From: Bacteroidota bacterium
GTDB lineage: Bacteria > Bacteroidota > Bacteroidia > NS11-12g > UBA955
NCBI GenBank assembly: GCA_023957335.1
Contig: JAMLHC010000006.1
Span: 1-64,000 of the forward strand
Direction of reading: 5' to 3'
Length of the DNA stretch: 64,000 nucleotides
A program made the position numbers and the translations under genes. This document shows positions 42,433-51,264 of the stretch, in pieces; positions within the stretch are counted from its first letter, which is position 1, and every line of letters starts with the position of its first letter. The notes beneath the pieces were generated by a model that saw only the letters and a program-made list of their open reading frames with translations, was not told the origin of the DNA and did not search any database.

Positions 42433-42440
42433 TATATTTG
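42433..42440 (+). promoter_or_regulatory. Putative -7 element (TATATTTG) of glycosyltransferase gene
   Basis: Exact TAnnTTTG match 27 bases before the TTG start proposed at 42468, in the divergent spacer with the giant surface protein gene. Confidence 0.4.
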
Positions 42441-42467
42441 CAACAGTTTAAATAAAAATACATTCAC

Positions 42468-43550
42468 TTGCTTGTTATACATTCAAACTGCCTTTATTTC
42501 AAAGGTGATATTCCTTGCAAACCTCATAAAGAGCACGGTGTTCACTGTGAAGATTGCAGTTTTTATCGTCCAATTGACAAACGTATCTTAATTATCAAAT
42601 TAGGTGCCATAGGTGATGTGATTCGGACAACCCCTCTGGTAAGAAGATATAAAACTCTCTACCCAAATTGCAAAATCACATGGCTGACTCTTTCACCGGA
42701 TATATTGCCAAAGAGCGAAATACATGAAATACTGTCATTGACACCGGAAGCCATTCTCTATCTCCAAAATGCAAGTTTTGACATTGCCATTAATTTAGAC
42801 AAAGAGAAAGAGGCGTGTTCCTTGCTCAAACAAGTGGATGCAAAAGAAAAATACGGCTATACTCTGATTGACAACGTCCCCGCCCCTATAAACGAAATGG
42901 CAAGGCGCAAATTCGAAACAGGTGTTTTTGACGATGTTAGCCAACAGAATAGACTTTCTTATTGTCAAGAGATTTTTAACATCTGCGGTTTGGAGTATCA
43001 ACGTGAAGAATATCTGCTTGATAATCACTCAGACAAAGGATTTCGCTGGGATAATATTGATAAAAATAAAAAAATCATTGGATTAAATACAGGCTGTGGT
43101 GGCAGGTGGACAACCAGATTATGGTCTATTGATAATTTTTCGCTACTTGCTTCTGCCCTACTCAAGCAAGGTTTTGAAGTAATACTGTTAGGAGGTAAAC
43201 AAGAACATGAACGCAATCTTGAAATCAGCTTAAAATCCGGTGCTAAATATTTGGGACATTTTCCTCTTGAACAATTTATTAACCTGATTGACCAATGTGA
43301 TTTGGTTGTTACTCAAGTTACAATGGGAATGCATCTTACACTCGGACTACGCAAGAAGATTGTTTTAATGAATAACATTTTCAATCCTCACGAATTTGAC
43401 CTGTTCGACAGAGGCATTTTAGTTGAACCTGATAAAGAATGTGTTTGCTACTATTTGGGTACATGTAAGTTGGGACAAAGTTGCATGCACGATCTTCCAC
43501 CTGAAAAAATCTTGCAAGCAGTAAATAAATTATTGCCATTTGAAAAATAG
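42468..43550 (+). CDS. Glycosyltransferase family 9 (heptosyltransferase-like) with Cys-rich N-terminus
   Basis: 360 residues from an apparent TTG start; no in-frame ATG precedes the conserved part. After a short segment with four cysteines (Cys8, Cys17, Cys27, Cys30, with CKPHKEHGVHCEDC) comes the GT9 fold: RILIIKLGAIGDVIRTTPLVRRYK, then IIGLNTGCGGRWTTRLW and the acceptor/donor block LLGGKQEHERN ... CDLVVTQVTMGMHLTLGLRKK. More cysteines cluster near the end (ECVCYYLGTCKLGQSC). GT9 enzymes add heptose or related sugars during LPS-core assembly. The cysteines may bind a metal (inference). Confidence 0.85.
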   Translation: MLVIHSNCLYFKGDIPCKPHKEHGVHCEDCSFYRPIDKRILIIKLGAIGDVIRTTPLVRRYKTLYPNCKITWLTLSPDILPKSEIHEILSLTPEAILYLQNASFDIAINLDKEKEACSLLKQVDAKEKYGYTLIDNVPAPINEMARRKFETGVFDDVSQQNRLSYCQEIFNICGLEYQREEYLLDNHSDKGFRWDNIDKNKKIIGLNTGCGGRWTTRLWSIDNFSLLASALLKQGFEVILLGGKQEHERNLEISLKSGAKYLGHFPLEQFINLIDQCDLVVTQVTMGMHLTLGLRKKIVLMNNIFNPHEFDLFDRGILVEPDKECVCYYLGTCKLGQSCMHDLPPEKILQAVNKLLPFEK

Positions 43551-43568
43551 AAAATATTACTATTTTTG
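43539..43568 (+). promoter_or_regulatory. tRNA promoter: TTTG (43539-43542), 18-base spacer, TATTTTTG (43561-43568)
   Basis: The best two-part match to the Bacteroidota promoter in this window, 17 bases before the tRNA. The -33 TTTG overlaps the last codons of the glycosyltransferase gene. Confidence 0.6.
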
Positions 43569-43585
43569 CGCCTCGTTTGAGCAAT

Positions 43586-43659
<74 letters not shown>

Positions 43660-43667
43660 CAAACAAG

Positions 43668-43696
43668 AAAAGGTCGTCAATTTGACGACCTTTTTT
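43668..43696 (+). terminator. Intrinsic terminator after the tRNA
   Basis: AAAA plus the stem GGTCGTCA/TGACGACC with a 3-base loop, then six T. A textbook rho-independent terminator eight bases after the tRNA. The A-run on the left also makes it usable for the convergent PKD-protein gene on the minus strand. Confidence 0.9.
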
Positions 43697-43749
43697 GTTT
43701 GTATAATTCAACTTTAGGCAAAAAACCGTAAAGTTAAAACGAAATAACC

Positions 43750-46395
43750 TTACTCCTTAAACACCTTTCCGACCACAAAGTATCCGTCCACATCTTGGAT
43801 ATAAACCATATAAACACCAATGGGCAATCTGCTAAAATCAACAAATTCAGTATTCTCCCTCTCTTCCACAAGCAAACTACCTTTACTGTCAAACACTTTT
43901 ACCGTTTGGATGGGTTTATCCGTTTTCAAATAGAGTAAATCTTTTACAGGATTAGGGTAGAGTTTAACCTCAACACCTCCAATATTCTGAACTCCCAGTT
44001 TACTTGTGTCTGTAACATAAACCGCCAAATTTGCAGTGTCTTTGCAACCATCAGCATTTGTAATAACATAGCTAACATGTGTCCACCCGAACTGTTGCCA
44101 AAGGACATCAATCATTCTTGTATTTTGTCCAAATATAATTTTTCCATTGGGTACTATCCAAAAGAAAGTATGATTAAATTGTAATGGTGTACTATATTTA
44201 AAAAGTGAACGACTATTGCTTGCCAACGCATTTCCCACTATAGGCTTTGCATTCGGAGAGGGAGCTACCCTAACCCACATTATAGATGTATCTTTACATT
44301 GTTTGTTATCTGTTACTACCTGTGTGATTTCATATTCTCCTACGTTCGAGAAAGACTTCTTAGGGTTTTTCATATTTGCGTTTGAACCATCGCCAAAATC
44401 CCAGAAACTGCTAATAATGATACCATTTGCTGTAGTTGATTTATCATAGAATTCAAAGACGGGGTTCTTAGAACAAGCGACAGTATCAGAACATGTGAAA
44501 AAACTTGTCGGTTTTGCAAACACTATGACTTTCTTCTCAATATGGCTGACACAACCAAAGTTTGAAGTTATTTGCAATCTTACGGTGTAAGTACCAGCGC
44601 TATCATAACGTTTGTTGACTGTTTTGCCATAAGCAGTATCACCATCTCCGAAATCCCAAAAGTATTCGGTTATAGACCCTAAGTCAATTTTTGAGTCATC
44701 TATGAATTTAAATAAGTTTCCTTGCAAACATTGACCCGTGTCACTCAGCACGGTCATATTAGGATGCAATGCACTTACATTATATGGAGCAGATGTAATA
44801 TTAATAGTATCTACACCGGTTGACGGGCAGTTCAAAGGTGGATTATTGATATAATAATTCAAATAATAGGTACCTAATGGCAAATTAATGTGGTCAATTT
44901 GTTTATTAGAATTGAGTATGGTTTTACCGGAAGTATCTGTAATATACCAGTCGTATTGTGTATTTACTCTATTGGTAAAGATATTAGCATGATTTATATC
45001 AATTGCGTAGTTGTCGCAATTTTTTATGGCAACAGTCTTTCCTATCTTAGCACTTCGTTTCACTTGAACTGCAAATGTTCTTGATGAAACTCCATTGTTG
45101 GGACAAGCCTTATCTCTTGCCGTAATTGAAAAAAAGTACGGAGCTTCTCTGCCGTCCCCTAATTTTGTCTGCCAACACACCTGCGCTTCACGTACAGATG
45201 TAGTAACCCCATTTTGAAACACGAAGTAAGGATCGCCCACAGCAAACGTTGCATTAGGGAGACCGTTGTTCCATGAAAGTTCTATTGTATCTTTCCATGA
45301 TTGTGCCCCCCATCCTCCAATATACTCATCATCTTCTACCTTGATTGTCATACAAACATTTTCGCCCTCACAAATGCTCGGATTAATGGCATCTTTGATG
45401 AACGGAGGATTGTTGTCAGCACAATTAGTAGCAGATATTTGCAGATTGAGTTCTCTTTTTGTATAGCCCACATATAACCATTTATTTGCAAGTGTATCAA
45501 GTCGGTACTGCTCCACTCGTATTACAAGTAGTCCTGACTCGTCACACGCAGTAGGGTGAAATTTATACATTTCCAATTCGGGTTCAAAACAGAATCCTTC
45601 GGTGGGTCTGCTCCTGTCTCCCGGTCTACAATTACAAGGCGCGGTTTTTCTACAATAACCTGTCATGGGCCATGAGCCGGAGTTGAATAGCGTAGAATAG
45701 GTTACATCCGAATTATCACTTTTGCGGGCAGGCACCAAAGAAAATGCAAGTGAATCACCGTCTATATCAATCACTCCATTACTTAAAGCTACTGCTTGAT
45801 TACAACACAAATTCACCACGGGGTCGTTCCTGAACTCAGGGCTGTTGTCTCCATCCGGGTAATATGAATTCCTTAGGTTGCATAATTCTATCTCTGCATC
45901 TATAGCAAAAAAGGTATTGGCACCTATCGTTGTCAGACTTGCACTGCGACAACATTCTTCAAAGTAGAATCGAAACACACAACAACCTTTATTTTGCATG
46001 GTGTCTAATAACCCTGAACCAAAATCTATTGTGGCTTGATAAACATGTTTTTCAAGCCCATTGCCTGCCGAATCGGTATTCCCTATCGCTCCACAAGGGT
46101 TGGTATTGGTCAAACAAGCCGGGGTTATATCTTTAAAAACTATGTATTCCACATCCAAATAAAATGTGTCGGTTACTATACCTCGACCACAAAATATTTT
46201 TAATGTCTTGGTTTGCTCTGCCGCACTCCCCCTGCAATCACGATAGTAATTGAGCGAAATTTCATATTTCTGTGCTGACAAATGTTCCCATTGAATCTCA
46301 GCTCCTCTGATTTCGGCAGCATGTACAATGTGCGGACAAGTAAACAATGTCAAAATAAGAATGACAAATGAAAAAGCGGTATTTTTTTTATTCAT
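43750..46395 (-). CDS. PKD-domain surface protein with T9SS type A sorting domain
   Basis: 881 residues from ATG 46395 (MNKKNTAFSFVILILTLFTCPHIVHA signal peptide); the frame is open to 46491 but that part does not look like protein. The N-terminal ~390 residues hold the same Cys-rich module as the protein at 38720 (SLNYYRDCRGS, FEECCRSAS, DIDGDSLAFSL). Two PKD domains follow (EYFWDFGDGDTAYGKTVNKRY and the DFGDGSNANMKNPKKSF unit), then an Ig-like segment. The end KLYPNPVKDLLYL...LPIGVYMVYIQ is the type A T9SS signal. Likely an exported adhesive surface protein. Convergent with the tRNA, divergent from hpd. Confidence 0.9.
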   Translation of the reverse strand: MNKKNTAFSFVILILTLFTCPHIVHAAEIRGAEIQWEHLSAQKYEISLNYYRDCRGSAAEQTKTLKIFCGRGIVTDTFYLDVEYIVFKDITPACLTNTNPCGAIGNTDSAGNGLEKHVYQATIDFGSGLLDTMQNKGCCVFRFYFEECCRSASLTTIGANTFFAIDAEIELCNLRNSYYPDGDNSPEFRNDPVVNLCCNQAVALSNGVIDIDGDSLAFSLVPARKSDNSDVTYSTLFNSGSWPMTGYCRKTAPCNCRPGDRSRPTEGFCFEPELEMYKFHPTACDESGLLVIRVEQYRLDTLANKWLYVGYTKRELNLQISATNCADNNPPFIKDAINPSICEGENVCMTIKVEDDEYIGGWGAQSWKDTIELSWNNGLPNATFAVGDPYFVFQNGVTTSVREAQVCWQTKLGDGREAPYFFSITARDKACPNNGVSSRTFAVQVKRSAKIGKTVAIKNCDNYAIDINHANIFTNRVNTQYDWYITDTSGKTILNSNKQIDHINLPLGTYYLNYYINNPPLNCPSTGVDTINITSAPYNVSALHPNMTVLSDTGQCLQGNLFKFIDDSKIDLGSITEYFWDFGDGDTAYGKTVNKRYDSAGTYTVRLQITSNFGCVSHIEKKVIVFAKPTSFFTCSDTVACSKNPVFEFYDKSTTANGIIISSFWDFGDGSNANMKNPKKSFSNVGEYEITQVVTDNKQCKDTSIMWVRVAPSPNAKPIVGNALASNSRSLFKYSTPLQFNHTFFWIVPNGKIIFGQNTRMIDVLWQQFGWTHVSYVITNADGCKDTANLAVYVTDTSKLGVQNIGGVEVKLYPNPVKDLLYLKTDKPIQTVKVFDSKGSLLVEERENTEFVDFSRLPIGVYMVYIQDVDGYFVVGKVFKE

Positions 46396-46600
46396 AATCA
46401 AGAAGTTGTTTATATCACTCTTATGACACCACAAAGTGTCTAAATGTTGCATGTGAAGATTTTTTTTTAAAAGTGTTTTATACATAATCAATCATTCCTG
46501 TTTAGTTACCAACTCTCATTGTCGACAAATTTCAGATGTCAAAATTGCAAAAAAACGTGAACAATCGATGTAAGTGTTTTTTAAACACAAATAGAAAATA

Positions 46601-46608
46601 TAAGTTTG
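46601..46608 (+). promoter_or_regulatory. Putative -7 element (TAAGTTTG) of hpd
   Basis: Exact TAnnTTTG match 24 bases before the ATG at 46633, in the 237-base divergent spacer between the PKD-protein gene and hpd; nothing else is evident there. Confidence 0.4.
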
Positions 46609-46632
46609 CAAAAGCAAAATAACAAATAAGAT

Positions 46633-47760
46633 ATGATAGCAAATCCTCTACATACACAAGGTGCAACAGAACCTGATTTTCTTCCGATAAACGGAACAGA
46701 CTACGTTGAATTTTACGTTGGCAATGCAAAACAAGCTGCTCATTATTATAAAACCGCCTTTGGTTTTCAAGAACTTGCTTATGCCGGACCGGAAACCGGA
46801 GTAAGAGACCGTGTCAGCTATGTCATCAAACAAGACAAAATACGTTTTGTGCTTACCAGTCCACTACACCCGGATTCTCCCATAGCAGAACACATCAAAC
46901 AACACGGAGACGGAGTAAAAGTATTGGCATTGTGGGTTGATGATGCACGCAAGGCATGGGAAGAAACTACCAAACGTGGCGGAAAATCATGCATGGAGCC
47001 CACTGTTATCAAAGATTCTCATGGCGAAGTAGTTCGCTCAGGCATTCACACTTATGGCGAAACTTTGCACATATTTGTTGAAAGAAAAAATTACACAGGA
47101 CCATTCATGCCGGGTTATGAAAAGTGGGAAAGCGAATACCACCCTTCCGGTACAGGGCTTTTGTATGTTGACCATTGCGTAGGAAATGTAGGTTGGAATC
47201 AAATGAATAAGTGGGTGGCTTTTTATGAAACCGTAATGGGATTCAAAAACATCCTTTCCTTTGACGACAAAGATATTTCAACTGAATATTCTGCTTTGAT
47301 GAGCAAAGTGATGAGCAATGGAAACGGTTATGTAAAATTCCCCATCAACGAACCGGCAGAAGGCAAGAAAAAGTCTCAGGTTGAGGAATATCTTGATTTT
47401 TATCACGGAGAAGGCGTTCAACACGTTGCTCTTGCTACACATGACATTGTCAAAACTGTGTCAGACCTCAGAAGCAGAGGCGTTGAGTTTTTGACCATTC
47501 CCGATTCTTACTATGTTGATTTGCTTGATAGAGTAGGCAAAATAGATGAAGACCTTGCACCTTTGAAAAAACTCGGAATACTTGTTGACAAAGACGATGA
47601 AGGGTATTTGCTTCAAATATTTACCAAACCCGTACAAGACAGACCTACTTTATTTTATGAAATTATTCAGCGAAAAGGTGCAAAATCATTTGGTAAAGGG
47701 AACTTCAAAGCTTTGTTTGTTTCTTTAGAAAAAGAACAAGAAAGAAGAGGAAACCTTTAA
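46633..47760 (+). CDS. hpd: 4-Hydroxyphenylpyruvate dioxygenase
   Basis: 375 residues, complete, two vicinal-oxygen-chelate halves. The C-terminal half carries the 2-His-1-Glu iron site: LLYVDHCVGNV (first His), GEGVQHVALATHDI (second His) and PTLFYEIIQRKG (Glu). The C-terminus GKGNFKALFVSLEKEQERRGNL is the gating helix typical of HPPD. It converts 4-hydroxyphenylpyruvate and O2 to homogentisate in tyrosine breakdown. No homogentisate dioxygenase or other pathway gene is adjacent. Confidence 0.96.
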   Translation: MIANPLHTQGATEPDFLPINGTDYVEFYVGNAKQAAHYYKTAFGFQELAYAGPETGVRDRVSYVIKQDKIRFVLTSPLHPDSPIAEHIKQHGDGVKVLALWVDDARKAWEETTKRGGKSCMEPTVIKDSHGEVVRSGIHTYGETLHIFVERKNYTGPFMPGYEKWESEYHPSGTGLLYVDHCVGNVGWNQMNKWVAFYETVMGFKNILSFDDKDISTEYSALMSKVMSNGNGYVKFPINEPAEGKKKSQVEEYLDFYHGEGVQHVALATHDIVKTVSDLRSRGVEFLTIPDSYYVDLLDRVGKIDEDLAPLKKLGILVDKDDEGYLLQIFTKPVQDRPTLFYEIIQRKGAKSFGKGNFKALFVSLEKEQERRGNL

Positions 47761-47872
47761 AAACGGTTACTCCAACAAATCACTCTTCATATACTCAACA
47801 TTATTAATTTCGGGGTTACACCTAAACTCTGCTTGGGTATTGTACTTGTTTCATTAATCAGCACGGATTTAG

Positions 47873-47880
47873 TACTTTTG
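47873..47880 (+). promoter_or_regulatory. Putative -7 element (TACTTTTG) of surE
   Basis: Exact TAnnTTTG match 5 bases before the ATG at 47886; implies a leaderless surE-lpxB transcript. Confidence 0.45.
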
Positions 47881-47885
47881 CAACG

Positions 47886-48653
47886 ATGACAAAGCCCCTG
47901 ATATTAGTGAGCAATGATGACGGGATAACCGCACCCGGACTTAAGGTTTTAGTAGAAATAGCAAAAAAAATTGGTCGTGTTGTAGTAGTCGCTCCCGATG
48001 GACCTCAAAGCGGTATGGGGCACGCCATAACCGTTAATCAACCTTTGCGTGTAGAAAAGATGGATATTTTTGAAGGAGCCGAATCCTATCAAACTACAGG
48101 AACTCCGGTAGATTGCGTTAAACTTGCTATTGAAAAACTGATGATTGCGAAACCTGACCTGCTTCTTTCAGGTATCAACCATGGGAATAACTCTTCCATC
48201 AATGTCATTTATTCAGGCACGATGAGCGCAGCCGTAGAGGGCGCTATCAATGGTATTCAGTCTATTGGATTTTCGCTAACCGATTACAGCTATCATGCTA
48301 ATTTTGAACCTGCAAAACATTATATAGAAAAAATTATACTTAGTCTTTTGGCAAACCCACTCCCCCCTAATTCATTATTAAATGTGAACATCCCTACCAC
48401 AGAAAATATCAAAGGAATAAAAGTTTGTCGTCAAGCTAATGCCAAATGGGAAGAAAGTTTTGAAGAGCGTGTTGACCCCTATGGACGAAAATATTATTGG
48501 ATGATAGGCAATTTCGTAAGCATTGACAGTGGTGAAGACACGGATGTATTTGCCCTTTCGCAAGACTATATTTCGATTGTACCCACCCAATACGACCTGA
48601 CCGATTATAAGAGTATTTCGATTGTTAACAACTGGAGGCTCAATGAAAAATAA
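47886..48653 (+). CDS. surE: 5'/3'-Nucleotidase SurE
   Basis: 255 residues, complete. The N-terminal LVSNDDGITAPGL holds the metal-binding Asp pair; VVAPDGPQSGMGHAIT, TTGTPVDCVKLA and LLLSGINHGNNSS with YSGTMSAAVEGA follow in the usual order. SurE dephosphorylates nucleoside monophosphates in stationary-phase or stress conditions. First gene of a short operon with a small membrane protein (11-base overlap) and lpxB. Confidence 0.96.
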   Translation: MTKPLILVSNDDGITAPGLKVLVEIAKKIGRVVVVAPDGPQSGMGHAITVNQPLRVEKMDIFEGAESYQTTGTPVDCVKLAIEKLMIAKPDLLLSGINHGNNSSINVIYSGTMSAAVEGAINGIQSIGFSLTDYSYHANFEPAKHYIEKIILSLLANPLPPNSLLNVNIPTTENIKGIKVCRQANAKWEESFEERVDPYGRKYYWMIGNFVSIDSGEDTDVFALSQDYISIVPTQYDLTDYKSISIVNNWRLNEK

Positions 48654-48939
48654 ACCATTAATCATTGGAATCATTACCGGCATTTTAGCTCCCCTGCTAT
48701 GTTGTATTGTGGTTCTATATGCACGTTTTCCGCAATATATGAGCGTGTCTTACATAGTTGACTTATGGTTGGGAAACGACAAAACCGCATTACCTATCAT
48801 CAAGGCATCGATGTTGATTAATCTACCCATTTTTTTGATTGCATTAAACAGATTTAAGAATCAGAAATTTGCCAGAGGCGTTGTTGTTGGTACTTTATTA
48901 ATCGGGGCATACATCTTCATTATTCACTTTTTCAAATAA
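48643..48939 (+). CDS. Small membrane protein between surE and lpxB
   Basis: 98 residues from ATG 48643, preceded by a Shine-Dalgarno-like GGAGG (48633-48637) lying inside the end of surE; an in-frame TTG at 48622 is less likely. About three hydrophobic segments (residues ~5-25, ~55-72 and ~80-96) around a polar loop. No family recognised. The 11-base overlap with surE and 3-base gap to lpxB indicate tight cotranslation, so an envelope role linked to lipid A synthesis is possible (inference). Confidence 0.75.
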   Translation: MKNKPLIIGIITGILAPLLCCIVVLYARFPQYMSVSYIVDLWLGNDKTALPIIKASMLINLPIFLIALNRFKNQKFARGVVVGTLLIGAYIFIIHFFK

Positions 48940-48942
48940 ACC

Positions 48943-50049
48943 ATGAAATACTATCTGGTTGCAGGCGAACCGAGCGGTGACATGTATGGTGCCGAAATCA
49001 TGCAAGTAATTAAAGAACAAGATTCCGAAGCTGAATTCCGAATCTGGGGTGGCGACAAAATGGAAAATGCAGGTGGCACACAAGTCTCACATATCAAAGA
49101 ACGTGCTTTCATGGGGATTTGGGAGGTGGTGAAAAATTTGCGAAAAATCAAAAAGAATCTCAACCTATTCAAAAACGACATTTTACAACACAAACCTGAT
49201 GCACTCATATTGATTGATTACCCGGGATTTAATTTGCGAATTGCACCCATAGCCAAGGAATTGGGAATTCCCGTACATTTCTATATTGCACCCAAAGTTT
49301 GGGCATGGAATAGCAAACGAATCAAGGACATCAGGGCTTATGTGGATTATCTTTATACTATTTTACCTTTTGAGCCTGCTTTCTTCAGTCAACATAATGT
49401 CAAATCTGATTATGTAGGGAATCCTTTGATGGACTTAATTTCCGAATACAAACACAGTCCTGAAGTCTTGCAAAATTTGCGCACAGGCAAACCGGTCATA
49501 GCGTTGTTACCCGGCAGTCGCAAAATGGAGATTGCCAACATTCTTCCCATTATGGCAACTATTCCAAAGCATTTTCCTGACTATCGCTTTGTAATGGCGG
49601 GTTCTGATTCTTTTTCACAAGAAGAATTAAACACGCTATCACATCAATATAACATAGAAATTTTCAGAGGTAAAACTTATGAAATCCTCTCCTGCTCCCA
49701 AGCAGCTTTGGTTACCAGCGGAACCGCCACTCTCGAAACGGGACTATGGCAAGTACCCCAAGTAGTTTGTTATAGATTTTCCAAAATCTCGTATCTGATT
49801 GTAAAACCGTTAATGAAAGTCAAATATGTTTCTTTGGTTAACCTGATTCTGGACAGTCCTCTTGTTACCGAACTCATACAAGACGACCTTACCGAAAAAA
49901 ATATTATTAAAGAGCTTAACGCCATTTTGAACACAGACAAAAGAGCAAAGATTATGACGGGTTATGCCGCACTCAAAATCAAAGTAGGCGAACCGGGAGC
50001 TTCCCACAGGACAGCCAAATTGATAGTAGAAAGAACTAAGAACAATTAA
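48943..50049 (+). CDS. lpxB: Lipid-A-disaccharide synthase
   Basis: 368 residues, complete GT19 enzyme. Typical motifs: YYLVAGEPSGDMYGAEIM at the start, FRIWGGDKMENAGG, MGIWEVVKNLRKI, DYPGFNLRIAPIAKELG, HFYIAPKVWAWNSKRI, GNPLMDLI, ALLPGSRKMEI and ALVTSGTATLETGL. It joins UDP-2,3-diacylglucosamine to lipid X, giving the lipid A disaccharide, at the inner-membrane cytoplasmic face. Its stop overlaps the stop of the convergent desaturase gene by 4 bases. Confidence 0.96.
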   Translation: MKYYLVAGEPSGDMYGAEIMQVIKEQDSEAEFRIWGGDKMENAGGTQVSHIKERAFMGIWEVVKNLRKIKKNLNLFKNDILQHKPDALILIDYPGFNLRIAPIAKELGIPVHFYIAPKVWAWNSKRIKDIRAYVDYLYTILPFEPAFFSQHNVKSDYVGNPLMDLISEYKHSPEVLQNLRTGKPVIALLPGSRKMEIANILPIMATIPKHFPDYRFVMAGSDSFSQEELNTLSHQYNIEIFRGKTYEILSCSQAALVTSGTATLETGLWQVPQVVCYRFSKISYLIVKPLMKVKYVSLVNLILDSPLVTELIQDDLTEKNIIKELNAILNTDKRAKIMTGYAALKIKVGEPGASHRTAKLIVERTKNN

Positions 50050-51119
50050 GCAGCTTGCCCCACCACTTTCAGATGTTTCACATGTGATTTGAGTGCCTGA
50101 AACATCGTAGGATATTCCTTGTAATCAACATGATATTCCTTGCAAGTTGCTTTCACAATCTTATTTAATTTTGCATAATGAACATGGCTTATTCGAGGAA
50201 ATAAATGATGCTCGACTTGGAAATTCAAGCCACCTAATAACCAATTTAAAAACTTACTGCCTGTTGCAAAGTTGGCGGTAGTTTTAAGTTGATGTACTGC
50301 CCATTCATCTTCTACCTGAAATTCAGTAGAAACAGGATCTACAAAATCTGCCTTTTCAACTACATGAGCCAATTGAAAAACAACGGAAATCAACAATCCG
50401 GTAACATAACTAATGACCAAATATCCTATAAGCATGGGAATCCAACCTACCATAAAACCCGGTATTACAATAAAAATGACGGTATAGAAAATCTTTGAGA
50501 ACCAAAAATTCAAATGTTCCTTTAAATTCATCTTAGGCATGGGAGCATACTCAGAAATTTTACCTTTAAAATACTTGTAAAAATCATTATAGAACACCCA
50601 GAATATGTAAGTAGTACCATAGAGTAATATCCATGAGAAATGTTGAAAAGCGTGAAAAATATTCTTCTTTTGTGCAGTATGGACTCTAATAAAAGGTTGG
50701 ATATCTATATCATCATCCATTCCTTCAATATTGGTAAATGAATGGTGGTTTACATTATGCTTTTGCTTCCATATATAAACATTTCCGCCCATCACATTGA
50801 GAGAAAAACCCATAATTGTATTCACCGCAGAATTGGTGGAATAACTCCCATGTGCACCATCATGCATCACATTAAAACCAATAGCAGCAAGCGTAACACC
50901 CATCATTACACAAAGAACCAGCGACAAAATAATACTCGAAGGAGTGAAAAAAACGAGGATGGTATAAAGTGCAATAAGAGCAGTAAACAAAATTACTGAC
51001 TTGGAATACAATCTATAATCACCGGTTTTTTTAATATTATGTTCTTTGAAATACCCGTCAATCCTATTCCTAAGAACAAGAAAAAAATCGGGTTTTACTG
51101 TAAACTTTATTTGAGACAT
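50046..51119 (-). CDS. Membrane fatty-acid desaturase (front-end-like)
   Basis: 357 residues with paired membrane helices and the three His boxes: HDGAHGS, HNVNHHSF and QVEHHLFP. The Q in place of the first His of the third box is the hallmark of front-end and related acyl-lipid/acyl-CoA desaturases; no cytochrome b5 domain is fused. Introduces a double bond into a membrane fatty-acyl chain using O2, for membrane fluidity. The regiospecificity cannot be read by eye. A TAAATTTG element (51147-51140, minus strand) lies 20 bases before its start. Confidence 0.92.
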   Translation of the reverse strand: MSQIKFTVKPDFFLVLRNRIDGYFKEHNIKKTGDYRLYSKSVILFTALIALYTILVFFTPSSIILSLVLCVMMGVTLAAIGFNVMHDGAHGSYSTNSAVNTIMGFSLNVMGGNVYIWKQKHNVNHHSFTNIEGMDDDIDIQPFIRVHTAQKKNIFHAFQHFSWILLYGTTYIFWVFYNDFYKYFKGKISEYAPMPKMNLKEHLNFWFSKIFYTVIFIVIPGFMVGWIPMLIGYLVISYVTGLLISVVFQLAHVVEKADFVDPVSTEFQVEDEWAVHQLKTTANFATGSKFLNWLLGGLNFQVEHHLFPRISHVHYAKLNKIVKATCKEYHVDYKEYPTMFQALKSHVKHLKVVGQAA

Positions 51120-51139
51120 TGTTCTAATTTTTTCGGCTG

Positions 51140-51147
51140 CAAATTTA
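51140..51147 (-). promoter_or_regulatory. Putative -7 element (TAAATTTG) of the desaturase
   Basis: Exact TAnnTTTG match on the minus strand in the divergent spacer with wecB. On the plus strand the spacer has TATATTTG (51163-51170) and a near-match TACTTTCG (51248-51255) that could serve wecB. Confidence 0.4.
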
Positions 51148-51264
51148 AGGGCATTTTATGATTATATTTGCTTTAATAGCTTTTGTTCTGCACATTCATT
51201 CCTCCACAAATCCATTCTATCCAATACTGTTAATGAGGATTTTCCATACTTTCGCACACCTAAA

